Shown piece by piece: positions 1 to 7,769 of a stretch of 64,000 nucleotides of DNA (its first letter is position 1; every line of letters starts with the position of its first letter). The stretch is taken from contig NZ_JYKA01000004.1 in NCBI RefSeq assembly GCF_001676875.1, positions 1 to 64,000 on the forward strand. The letters are read 5' to 3'. A program made the position numbers and the translations under genes. Below the pieces are notes generated by a model. That model was not told the DNA's origin. It ran no database searches and saw only the letters and a program-made list of their open reading frames with translations. The stretch comes from Chromobacterium subtsugae (GTDB taxonomy: Bacteria; Pseudomonadota; Gammaproteobacteria; Burkholderiales; Chromobacteriaceae).

Positions 1-457
1 GATGCTTGTGCGCCTTCTTGGCTACCGGGGCGGAAGCGTCGGCCTTGGCGGCTTGGGCTTTTTGCGCGGCGGAAGCTTCTTTCTTGGCGGCATGCTTTTT
101 GGCGGCGTGCTTGTGAGCCTTCTTGGCTTTCGGAGCGGAAGCGTCGGCCTTGGCGGCTTGGGCTTTTTGCGCGGCCGGAGCGGAAGCGTGCTTCTTCACG
201 CCGACTTTCTTCTTCACGACCTTCTTGGCCGGAACGGAGGCGTCAGCCTTGGCTGCCTGGGCCTTCTGGGCGGAAGCGGTGACTTTCTCGGCCTTCTTGG
301 CGTGGTGGATCTTGGCCGGGGTTTTCTTTTCAACTTTCTTGGCGGCCGGGGCTACCTTGGCGGCCGGGGCGGAGGCCGGAACGGCTTGAGCGGCGAAACC
401 AGCGGCGGAACTCAGGCCAAATACGGCGGACAAGGCAAGAAGGGTCAGCTTTTTCAT
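1..457 (-). CDS. Exported Ala/Lys-rich repeat protein (3' end beyond window)
   Basis: The reading frame opens with a typical signal peptide (MKKLTLLALSAVFGLSSAAGFA) and continues as about 130 residues made almost wholly of Ala, Lys, Val, Pro and His. The core QKAQAAKADAS occurs three times, spaced about 33-35 residues, with AKKAHKH-type basic linkers between copies. A purine-rich site (CTGGAGATGAAT) precedes the start. The composition recalls histone-H1-like or AlgP-like proteins, but the signal peptide points to the periplasm or surface. The frame is still open at base 1. No enzymatic domain is visible and the function is unknown. A long opposite-strand frame here is only the GC-rich shadow of this gene. 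Confidence 0.75.
   Translation of the reverse strand, partial: MKKLTLLALSAVFGLSSAAGFAAQAVPASAPAAKVAPAAKKVEKKTPAKIHHAKKAEKVTASAQKAQAAKADASVPAKKVVKKKVGVKKHASAPAAQKAQAAKADASAPKAKKAHKHAAKKHAAKKEASAAQKAQAAKADASAPVAKKAHKH
30..280. repeat. Degenerate tandem repeats of ~105 bp inside the Ala/Lys-rich gene
   Basis: A segment of about 40 bp starting at 30 recurs nearly unchanged at 135, an offset of 105 bp, and in a more diverged form near 235. The copies encode the repeated QKAQAAKADAS block. Repeats of this kind can change copy number by slippage or recombination. Confidence 0.7.
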
Positions 458-604
458 GATTCATCTCCAGGTCGGTAACGGAGGCTTTCGGCCTTCCGGA
501 GGCACCGTGTTTGGTGTTTCCTTGAGACGTATCCTAGCCCTGCCCCTTCCCGCCGTCTGTTAGTCGCATGTAAGGCCATGTAACGCTACGTACATGCCGC
601 AATT

Positions 605-1312
605 TCAGTCTTTGCGCCGCGCCAGCGCGATCTGGTACACGCCACCGAACACCGTGCGCTTGCTCCAGTCGAAACGCTCCGCCTCGCGCGCGTAGGCGCG
701 GATCTCCTGGTTCCACAGCGCCTCGGCGAACGGCTCCAGCGCGCGGTTCACCCATTTGAGCAGCCAGCCTATCGGCTGCCACGGCTGAGGCCGGTGGTAA
801 TCGACGAACAGCGCGCGGCCGCCAGGCGCCACCTGGGCCAGCATATTGTCGACGATGGCGGCCTTCATCTCCTCCGGCACCTCGTGCAGCAGGAAGAAGC
901 TGCACACTAGGTCCTGCTTGCCGTCGGTGTGATAGCGGGCCGCGTCGGCGCGCACCACTTCGGCCTGCGGCAGGCCGGCCAGCTTGCCCGCGGCCAGTTC
1001 CACCTGGATGGGCGTGACGTCGGTCAGCGTGAAGCGGCCGGCCTCGCCGACGCGCGCGGCGGCGCGCTGCACCAGGTCGCCGTAGACGTGCGCCACCTGC
1101 CACACCCGCTCCCCGGGCCGGATTTCATCGAGATAGGCGCGCATCAGCCGCTGATCGTTGCCGAACAGCAGCGTGCGCACCACCAGCTTATGGTCCAGCA
1201 GCCTGGCCTTGCGCGGATTGACGTAGGCCCAGTCGTAGACCTCGGTCATGTAGGCGGGCACGTCCTGATAGTAGGGGTCGCCCGCGCTGGCGCGGGTATG
1301 CAATGTGGTCAT
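605..1312 (-). CDS. rquA: Rhodoquinone biosynthesis methyltransferase-like protein RquA
   Basis: This 235-aa class I SAM-binding protein has the N-terminal VPAYMTEVYDWAYVNPRKARL segment followed by LLFGNDQRLM. Both resemble what I recall of RquA, which converts ubiquinone to rhodoquinone for anaerobic fumarate respiration. The usual glycine-rich SAM motif is replaced by VWQVAHVYGDL, a non-canonical motif I also associate with RquA. Later blocks (FTLTDVTPIQ, CSFFLLHEVP, GGRALFVDYHR) are ordinary methyltransferase-fold strands. The gene sits alone between divergently unrelated genes, as rquA often does. The alternative is an uncharacterised UbiE/UbiG-like methyltransferase. Confidence 0.72.
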   Translation of the reverse strand: MTTLHTRASAGDPYYQDVPAYMTEVYDWAYVNPRKARLLDHKLVVRTLLFGNDQRLMRAYLDEIRPGERVWQVAHVYGDLVQRAAARVGEAGRFTLTDVTPIQVELAAGKLAGLPQAEVVRADAARYHTDGKQDLVCSFFLLHEVPEEMKAAIVDNMLAQVAPGGRALFVDYHRPQPWQPIGWLLKWVNRALEPFAEALWNQEIRAYAREAERFDWSKRTVFGGVYQIALARRKD

Positions 1313-1464
1313 GGTGGGTTACCGGCGGATGAGTGACGAAACCAGCTTAGCAAGCGGCGCGGCCCGCCGGCTTGAGCCAGGCCAAACCTTGGCCCGACCA
1401 CCCGGAAGGCATATTCCATCATCGTTATAAGCGCCGGCAGCGTCCGGCGACAGCCGCCGGCCCC

Positions 1465-1500
1465 GCCAAAAGGAACGGCCCGGCGTCAAAGCCGGGCCGT
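1465..1500 (-). terminator. Rho-independent terminator of xthA
   Basis: A perfect 10-bp stem (ACGGCCCGGC paired with GCCGGGCCGT) with a 6-nt loop lies just beyond the exonuclease stop. On the minus strand it is followed by a short T-rich tract (TTCCTTTT). Confidence 0.75.
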
Positions 1501-1524
1501 CGCGCGTCCGTCGCCGAAGCGGAA

Positions 1525-2298
1525 TCAGTCGGCCAGCGTCAGCACCACCGGGGTGTGGTCGGACGGGCGCTCCCACTTGCGCGGCGCCTTGTCTATCTCG
1601 CAGGACGCTGCGCGCGGCTTGAGCGCGTCGCTGACCAGGATGTGGTCGATGCGCACGCCCTTGTTGCGACGGAACATCATCTGGCGGTAGTCCCACCAGC
1701 TGTACTGCTTCTCCTCCTGGTTGAACAGGCGGAAGCTGTCGGACAGGCCCAGACCGATCAGGCGGCGGAAGGCCTCGCGTTCCGGCGTGCTGCACAGCAC
1801 CTGCTCGTGCCAGCCTTCGGGGTCGTAGACGTCGCGGTCTTCCGGCGCGATATTGTAATCGCCCAGCAAGAGCAGCTGCGGATGCGCGGCCAGCTCGGCG
1901 GCGACATGGCCTTCCAGCTTGGACAGCCATTCCAGCTTGTACGGGTACTTGGGCGAGTCCACCGCCTCGCCGTTGACGAAATAGGCGCAGATCGTGCGCA
2001 CGCCGGCGATGGTGGCGGTGATGACGCGGCGCTGCTCGTCGCCGTAGCCGGGAATGCCGGACACCACGTCCTCGATCTCCAGCGGCGCCTTGGCCAGGAT
2101 GGCCACGCCGTTGTAGGTTTTCTGGCCGAACCAGACCGCGCGGTAGCCAGCGGCTTCGATCTCGGCCAGCGGGAAGACGTCCTGGTCCATCTTCAGCTCC
2201 TGCAGGCACAGCACTTCCACGCCGGTATCGGCCAGCCATTGGATCACCTGCGGCAGGCGGACTTTCAGGGAATTGACGTTCCAGGTGGCAAAGCGCAT
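1525..2298 (-). CDS. xthA: Exodeoxyribonuclease III
   Basis: This is a 257-aa member of the exonuclease/endonuclease/phosphatase superfamily and probably the cytoplasmic AP endonuclease and 3'-5' exonuclease of base-excision repair. The catalytic landmarks are in order: WNVNSL, LQELK with the metal-binding Glu, LLLGDYNIAP with the active-site Asp and Asn, IDHILVS and the C-terminal SDHTPV with the catalytic Asp-His. An upstream in-frame ATG exists, but the start used here begins MRFATWNVNSL and has GGAGAA at the right distance. The length is normal for the family. Confidence 0.93.
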   Translation of the reverse strand: MRFATWNVNSLKVRLPQVIQWLADTGVEVLCLQELKMDQDVFPLAEIEAAGYRAVWFGQKTYNGVAILAKAPLEIEDVVSGIPGYGDEQRRVITATIAGVRTICAYFVNGEAVDSPKYPYKLEWLSKLEGHVAAELAAHPQLLLLGDYNIAPEDRDVYDPEGWHEQVLCSTPEREAFRRLIGLGLSDSFRLFNQEEKQYSWWDYRQMMFRRNKGVRIDHILVSDALKPRAASCEIDKAPRKWERPSDHTPVVLTLAD

Positions 2299-2374
2299 CG
2301 GCGGGTTCTCCGGAAAGGGACTAAAGGCCGACACCATAGCAGCAGCGCGGCCGGCTGTGCAGGGTTCGGCGCAT

Positions 2375-2405
2375 AAAAAAACGCCCCCGCATGCCGCGGA
2401 GGCGT
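2375..2405 (-). terminator. Rho-independent terminator downstream of prlC
   Basis: A 10-bp stem with one G-U pair and a 5-nt loop is followed on the minus strand by a run of T residues. The remaining spacer to the exonuclease start holds no gene I can recognise. Confidence 0.75.
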
Positions 2406-2527
2406 GTAATAGACACTTATCACTACCCCTGATACGCGTCTGGCTCGCTTGCTGCTCCGGAAGACAACCCTGAGCAAGTGATTAGAGCCAGCGCGGCGCC
2501 GGGGAGTTCCGGAAGTTTCCGATTTTT

Positions 2528-4564
2528 TTACGCGGCGTCCGCCACCATGCCGGAATGGCGCAGCAGCGCGTCGATTTCGGGGTCGCGGCCGCGGAAGGCG
2601 CGGAACGACTCCAGCGCCGGACGGCTGCCGCCGACCGCCAGAATCTCGTTCCAGAAGCGCTTGCCGGTCTCGGCGTCGGCGCCGCCCACTTCCTCGAACG
2701 CGGCGTAGGCGTCGGCCGACAGCACCTCGGCCCACTTATAGCTGTAATAGCCCGCCGCGTAGCCGCCGGCGAAGATGTGGCTGAAGCTGTTGGGGAAGCG
2801 GTTGTAGGCCGGCGGGATGTTCACCGCCACCTCGGCGCGCACTTCGGCCAGCAGCTGCAGCCAGTCGCCGCGCTCGGCGTCGAAGTTGCTGTACAGCGTC
2901 AGGTCGAACAGCGCGAATTCCAGCTGGCGCACGGTGGCCATGCCGCTCTGGAAGTTCTTGGCTGCCAGCATCTTGTCGAACAGCGCGCGCGGCAGCGTCG
3001 CGCCGGTTTCGGCATGCGCGGTCATGCCCTGCAGCACGTCCCATTCCCAGGCGAAGTTTTCCAGGAACTGGCTGGGCAGCTCCACCGCGTCCCATTCCAC
3101 GCCGTTGATGCCGGACACGCCCAGCTCGTCGACGCGGGTCAGCATGTGGTGCAGGCCGTGGCCGAACTCATGGAACAGCGTGATGACTTCGTCGTGGGTG
3201 AACAGCGCCGGCTTGTCGCCGACCGGGCGGGTGAAGTTGCAGGTCAGGTAGGCTACCGGCGTCTGCAGCGCGTCGCCCTTCAGGCGGCGGCCGCGGGCGT
3301 CGTCCATCCAGGCGCCGGAACGCTTGCCGTCGCGGGCGTAGAGGTCGAAATAGAAGCTGCCCAGCAGCTCGCCGTCCTTCAGGATGTCGTAGAAGCGCAC
3401 GTCCGGGTGCCAGACCGGCGCGCCGCTGTCGCGCACTTCCACGCCGAACAGCTTGTTCACCACGCCGAACAGGCCCTGCACCACCTTGGCCTCGGGGAAG
3501 TACTGCTTCACTTCCTGCTCGGAGAAGGCGTAGCGCGCCACGCGCAGCTTTTCCGCCGCGTAGGCCAGGTCCCAGGCCTGCAGCGTGTCCAGGCCCAGTT
3601 CGGACTTGGCGAAGGCTTCCAGCTCCTGGCGATCCTTCACCGCGAACGGCTTGGCCTTGGCGGCCAGGTCGCGCAGGAAGGCGATCACCTGTTCCGGGCT
3701 TTCCGCCATCTTGGTGAACAGCGACAGCTCGGCGAAATTGGCGAAGCCCAGCAGCTGCGCCTCTTCGCGCGCCAGCTGCAGCTTTTCGCGGATGATGGGG
3801 CCGTTGTCGCGCTCGGCGGGGCCGAATTCGGACGCGCGCTGCACGTAGGCCTGGTACAGCTTCTCGCGCAGCGCGCGGTTGTCGGCGTACTGCAGCACCG
3901 GGAAGTAGAACGGGAACTGCAGCGTGATCTTGTAGCCCGGCTTGCCGTCGCCCTCGGCCGCGGCGGCGAACAGCTCCAGCGCGTCTTCCGGCACGCCGGC
4001 CAGCTCGGCCTTGTCGTCGAGATAAAGGGTGAAGGCGTCGGTGGCGTCCAGCACGTTCTGCTCGAATTTGGCGGACAGCTCGGCCAGGCGGGTCTGGATC
4101 GCGGCGAAGCGCTCTTTGGCCGCGTCGTCCAGTTCTGCGCCGGACAGGCGGAAGTCGCGCAGATCGTTTTCCACTATCTTCTTGCGCGCCGCGCCGTACG
4201 ACGCGTACTCGCCGCCGCCGGCCAGCGCCTTGAAGCGGGCGAACAGGTCCAGGTTCTGCCCCATCTCGGTCCAGAATTCGGAAATGCGCGGGATGTTGGC
4301 GTTGTAGGCCTCGCGCAGCTCCGGCGTATTCACCACCGCGTTCAGGTGCCCCACCACGCCCCAGGCGCGCGACAGGCGCTCGGTGGCGTCGGTCAGCGGC
4401 GACACGAAGCTGTCCCAGCCCGGCTCGCCCGGCTCCGCCGTCAGCCTGGCCACCGCGGCGCGCGCTTCCTCAAGCAGCGTCTCGATCGCCGGTCCGATGT
4501 GCTCGGGGCGGATTTCGGCAAAACGCGGCAGACCGGAAAAATCGAGTAGGGGGTTCTGGCTCAT
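2528..4564 (-). CDS. prlC: Oligopeptidase A (M3 metallopeptidase)
   Basis: A 678-aa zinc endopeptidase that degrades cytoplasmic oligopeptides and cleaved signal peptides. The active-site block ITLFHEFGHGLHHML carries HExxH, and the third-ligand region follows (NGVEWDAVELPSQF). Length and the N-terminus (MSQNPLLDFSGLPRF) match the E. coli PrlC pattern. The frame stays open another 225 codons upstream, but that extension overlaps the gamma-carbonic anhydrase gene on the other strand and has no protein-like character, so the MSQNP start is preferred. It is divergent from that gene. Confidence 0.95.
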   Translation of the reverse strand: MSQNPLLDFSGLPRFAEIRPEHIGPAIETLLEEARAAVARLTAEPGEPGWDSFVSPLTDATERLSRAWGVVGHLNAVVNTPELREAYNANIPRISEFWTEMGQNLDLFARFKALAGGGEYASYGAARKKIVENDLRDFRLSGAELDDAAKERFAAIQTRLAELSAKFEQNVLDATDAFTLYLDDKAELAGVPEDALELFAAAAEGDGKPGYKITLQFPFYFPVLQYADNRALREKLYQAYVQRASEFGPAERDNGPIIREKLQLAREEAQLLGFANFAELSLFTKMAESPEQVIAFLRDLAAKAKPFAVKDRQELEAFAKSELGLDTLQAWDLAYAAEKLRVARYAFSEQEVKQYFPEAKVVQGLFGVVNKLFGVEVRDSGAPVWHPDVRFYDILKDGELLGSFYFDLYARDGKRSGAWMDDARGRRLKGDALQTPVAYLTCNFTRPVGDKPALFTHDEVITLFHEFGHGLHHMLTRVDELGVSGINGVEWDAVELPSQFLENFAWEWDVLQGMTAHAETGATLPRALFDKMLAAKNFQSGMATVRQLEFALFDLTLYSNFDAERGDWLQLLAEVRAEVAVNIPPAYNRFPNSFSHIFAGGYAAGYYSYKWAEVLSADAYAAFEEVGGADAETGKRFWNEILAVGGSRPALESFRAFRGRDPEIDALLRHSGMVADAA

Positions 4565-4666
4565 GGCTTCAACGTCCTGTTTGGTGAGGCTGATATGATA
4601 GGGGAATTTGCGCGCCGCCGGGCGGCGCCGGCACAATTCGGTCATGACCGAGATGAGGACAAAACG

Positions 4667-5212
4667 ATGAAAAGCAATATCCGCCCGTACGACGGCCACC
4701 ATCCCGACATCGCCGCCGGCTGTTACATCGACCCTGCCGCGGTGGTCATCGGCGAAGTGGCGCTGGAGAAGGGTGCCTCCGTCTGGCCGTGCGCGGTGCT
4801 GCGCGGCGACGTCAACCATATCCGCGTCGGCGAAAACAGCAATGTGCAGGACCACGCCATGCTGCATGTCAGCCACAAGACGGCGTCCGACCCGGCCGGC
4901 GCGCCGCTGATCATCGGCAAGCATGTCACCATCGGCCACCATGTGACGCTGCACGGCTGCACCATAGGCGACGAAGTGCTGATCGGCATCGGCAGCATCG
5001 TGCTGGACCGCGCGGTGATCGAGGACCGGGTGCTGATCGGCGCCGGCAGCCTGGTGCCGCCGGGCAAGCGGCTGGCGTCCGGCTACCTGTACCTGGGCAA
5101 TCCGGTGAAGCAGGCGCGGCCGCTTACCGACAAGGAACTGGCCTACTTCAAGTACTCCGCCGAGCACTATCTGCGCGTGGCCGACAAGCACAAAGCCAAT
5201 CTGGAGGACTGA
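4667..5212 (+). CDS. Gamma-class carbonic anhydrase family protein (YrdA-like)
   Basis: This 181-aa left-handed beta-helix protein has hexapeptide repeats throughout. The three metal-binding histidines are visible in HVSHKT and IGHHVTLHGC. Members hydrate CO2 or act as acyltransferase-like homologues; in bacteria most are uncharacterised. The start MKSNIRPYDG is preceded by GAGGAC; a longer in-frame ATG upstream lies in the prlC promoter region. The stop is followed 3 bases later by the RDD gene, suggesting co-transcription. Confidence 0.9.
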   Translation: MKSNIRPYDGHHPDIAAGCYIDPAAVVIGEVALEKGASVWPCAVLRGDVNHIRVGENSNVQDHAMLHVSHKTASDPAGAPLIIGKHVTIGHHVTLHGCTIGDEVLIGIGSIVLDRAVIEDRVLIGAGSLVPPGKRLASGYLYLGNPVKQARPLTDKELAYFKYSAEHYLRVADKHKANLED

Positions 5213-5215
5213 GCC

Positions 5216-5728
5216 ATGCATCCGACACCCCAGGCGCATGACGCCGAAGAGCTGGAATACGTGGGTTTCTGGCTGCGCGCGCTGGCGTCGCTGGTCGACA
5301 CCGCGCTGCTCTTGATCGCCTCGCTGCCGCTATGGTGGCTGCTGGAGCCGAAGGCAGCGCCGGAACCGGCCGCCGGGACGCTGGATTTCTCCACGCTGCT
5401 CGGCATCGGCGGCCTGGGCGACATCCTGACCAACTACCTGCTGCCGGCGCTGGCGGTGATCCTGTTCTGGCTCTACAAAAGCGCCACGCCGGGCAAGATG
5501 ATGCTGGGCGCGCGGGTGGTGGACGCCGACAGCGGCCAGGCGCTGAAGCCCGGCCAGGCGGTGCTGCGCTACCTCGGCTATTTCGCCGCCGCCATTCCGT
5601 TCTGCGTCGGGCTGATCTGGGTGGGGCTGGACCCGCGCAAGCAAGGCTGGCACGACAAGCTGGCGCGCACGGTGGTGGTGCGGCCCAAGCGCCGGGTGGA
5701 AGCCGTCTCCTTCCAGCCGCCGCGCTGA
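5216..5728 (+). CDS. RDD family membrane protein
   Basis: A 170-aa protein with the RDD-domain layout: an early YVGFWLRALASLVDTALL segment with Arg and Asp in the first helix, a long central hydrophobic stretch (YLLPALAVILFWLYKSATPGKM) with the conserved TPGKM motif, and a C-terminal KQGWHDKLARTVVV block. Three transmembrane helices are likely. RDD proteins are inner-membrane proteins often of unknown role, some linked to ion exchange. It follows the gamma-carbonic anhydrase by 3 bp and converges on the chemoreceptor with a 3-bp gap. Confidence 0.9.
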   Translation: MHPTPQAHDAEELEYVGFWLRALASLVDTALLLIASLPLWWLLEPKAAPEPAAGTLDFSTLLGIGGLGDILTNYLLPALAVILFWLYKSATPGKMMLGARVVDADSGQALKPGQAVLRYLGYFAAAIPFCVGLIWVGLDPRKQGWHDKLARTVVVRPKRRVEAVSFQPPR

Positions 5729-5731
5729 GCG

Positions 5732-7372
5732 TCAGCGCGGCGCCGGGGCGGGCGCAGCGAAGCGAACCTGCGTATCCGCGCCGCGCGCCGCCGCCGGCAG
5801 GCGGAACCAGGCCAAAGCCTGGTTGAGCCCGCTGGCCGACGCCGCCAGCTGCAGCATCAGCGGCTCCGCCTGCCCCATCTGGCTTTCGATGTCGTGCGCC
5901 AGGCTGGCAAGCTCGTGGCCATGCTGGCGGATGCTGCCGCCGGCGCGGCTTTGCCGCTCGCGCGCGTCGCTAATGTCCTCCATCAAGCCGGCCAGGCCGG
6001 ACAGCGCGCCGTCCACCGTATCCAGCGCCTGCTCCAAGGCCAGCTGCGCATCCTGGCTGTCGCGGCTGGCGCTGCCGGCGGCGGCGATCGCCTCGCCCAG
6101 CGCGCCCTGCGCGCGCTCCATCTGCCGCAGGCTGTCGAAAATGCCGCTGGTGGCCGCCGCCGTCCGCTCCGACAGCTTGCGCACCTCGTCCGCCACCACC
6201 GCGAAGCCGCGGCCGGCCTCGCCGGCCCGCGCCGCTTCTATCGCCGCGTTCAGCGCCAAGAGATTGGTCTGGTCGGCCACCTCGCGGATCAGCGCGCTGA
6301 TCTGGCCGATGGCGCCCACCGCCCGCCCCAGCTCGCGCATCTCGCGGGTGGCGGTATCGATGCGTTCGGCCAAGCGCTGCATGGTGGCGACATTGCGTCC
6401 GCCCAGCTCGCGCGCGCCGCCGGTGACCGCCGCGGCGCTGCGCGAACTGTCCTGCGCCGCTTCGACATGCTGCGCCACCCTTTCGGCGTGGCCGGCGATC
6501 TCGCCCGCCGCCTCGTTGCTCAGCCGGCTTTTCTGCGTCTGCTGCCGGCTGGCGTCGGCGCTCTGCCGCGTCAGCAGCTGCAGGCGCTGGCTGTCGCGCA
6601 GATTGTCGCCGGCATGCCGCCGCACCTCGTCCAGCAGCCCGGCCAGTCGGTCCAGGAAACGGTTGATGCGCGCAGCGGCATGGGCCAGCTCGTCGCCGCC
6701 GCTATCCGGCAGCCGCACGCCCAGATTGCCCTCGCTCAGCGCGTCGGCGGCCCTGGCCATCGCGCCCAGATGGCGCTTGAGCCGGCGCGCCAGCGTCAGC
6801 TGGATCAGCACCACCAGCGCGCTGGCCAAGGCCAGCGGTCCCAGGATCAGCGGCGCGAGCCAAGATAGCGCGGCCGCCAGCTCGGCTTTCTCGCGCCGCA
6901 GCTCGCCGTCGCGCCTGGCCACCTGGCTGTCGATCTGCGCCGCCAGCGGCGCCAGGTCCTGCTGATATGCCTGCTCCGGTATCGACAGCGCGTCCTGCGG
7001 CGCGGTTTCGGCGATATGGATGGCGCTGGCCAGGTTGCGGACGTAAGCCTGCCAGTGGCCGCGCAACGCCGCGCCTAAGGCCTGGCCGTCGGCCGCCGGC
7101 AAGTTGGACTGGATATCCCGTTGCAAATCAGCGACTTGCCGCTGCGCCGCCTGCAAGCGCAAACCGGTTTCCGGCAGCAGGGGATCGGCGCGCGCGAACG
7201 ACAGCGCGATGGCCTTGAGCTGCTGCAAATCGCTGGCCAGTTGCTGCAGGCGGTTGTAGTTGTCGACATGGCGGGTGAAAGCATATAGCTGCTGCCCGGT
7301 GACCGATATCACCAGCGCCAAGCTGGCGAGGGTAAAGGCGATGGTCAGCCACAAGCGTTTGATCAGAGACAT
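5732..7372 (-). CDS. Methyl-accepting chemotaxis protein
   Basis: About 546 aa. An N-terminal transmembrane helix ([18 protein letters not shown]) is followed by a helical periplasmic sensor of about 160 residues, a second helix ([20 protein letters not shown]), a HAMP region and a signalling domain. The conserved signalling tip is plain ([19 protein letters not shown], then [18 protein letters not shown]). The ligand is not predictable from the four-helix-type sensor. The start at MSLIKRLW puts the first helix at the very N-terminus; two upstream in-frame ATGs lack a better ribosome site, so the start is uncertain by up to 28 codons. Confidence 0.93.
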   Translation of the reverse strand: MSLIKRLWLTIAFTLASLALVISVTGQQLYAFTRHVDNYNRLQQLASDLQQLKAIALSFARADPLLPETGLRLQAAQRQVADLQRDIQSNLPAADGQALGAALRGHWQAYVRNLASAIHIAETAPQDALSIPEQAYQQDLAPLAAQIDSQVARRDGELRREKAELAAALSWLAPLILGPLALASALVVLIQLTLARRLKRHLGAMARAADALSEGNLGVRLPDSGGDELAHAAARINRFLDRLAGLLDEVRRHAGDNLRDSQRLQLLTRQSADASRQQTQKSRLSNEAAGEIAGHAERVAQHVEAAQDSSRSAAAVTGGARELGGRNVATMQRLAERIDTATREMRELGRAVGAIGQISALIREVADQTNLLALNAAIEAARAGEAGRGFAVVADEVRKLSERTAAATSGIFDSLRQMERAQGALGEAIAAAGSASRDSQDAQLALEQALDTVDGALSGLAGLMEDISDARERQSRAGGSIRQHGHELASLAHDIESQMGQAEPLMLQLAASASGLNQALAWFRLPAAARGADTQVRFAAPAPAPR

Positions 7373-7456
7373 GGCGGGTACTGCGTGAGACTTCGGGGAC
7401 CCCATCGTAGCCGCCATTGATGACACAAAGATTTCAAGACATATAAGTTGTAGCAA

Positions 7457-7769
7457 AAATTGTTCACATTACGTTACAATCCGCGCACCCGAAAATTCGG
7501 GTCGATATGTCGGACAAAATTCAGAGAAACGCCCGCAGTCGGGGGCAACATCATGATTTCCGTCGTCGGCCGCTGCCGGCCGTTTCGACCCCCCAGGCCG
7601 CTGCGGCGCTTCCGCCGACGCGGTCCGCCTGCCCAGCAGGCAGGCGCGATTTACATAAGACCGGGCCCACCCGGCTATGTGGGCAACCTCCTCCGGACAC
7701 GTCTGGCGCGTGCGCGCCGCCCCGGCAGAGTCGTTGCCCGTCATCGTTCAAATGACAGGAGATTCGCCC
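7457..7769 (+). promoter_or_regulatory. Promoter and long structured leader of the amino-acid permease
   Basis: This 313-bp gene-free stretch starts AT-rich, with a possible -10 TACAAT at 7475, and then becomes a GC-rich transcript leader of roughly 280 nt. Hairpins visible include CCCGAAAATTCGGG near 7489 and GCCTGC-CCA-GCAGGC near 7630. I do not recognise a known riboswitch. A short reading frame (MSDKIQRNARS...) from 7507 has no convincing ribosome site. Confidence 0.4.

Noticed and set aside
2555-4549. 664-aa open frame on the + strand
   Set aside because: Antisense of prlC; composition is the Gln/Val/Gly/His-rich pattern of a GC-rich shadow and shows no domain.
7507-7755. 82-aa leader peptide in the permease leader
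   Set aside because: No ribosome site and Arg/Pro-rich random-like content; kept only as part of the leader description.
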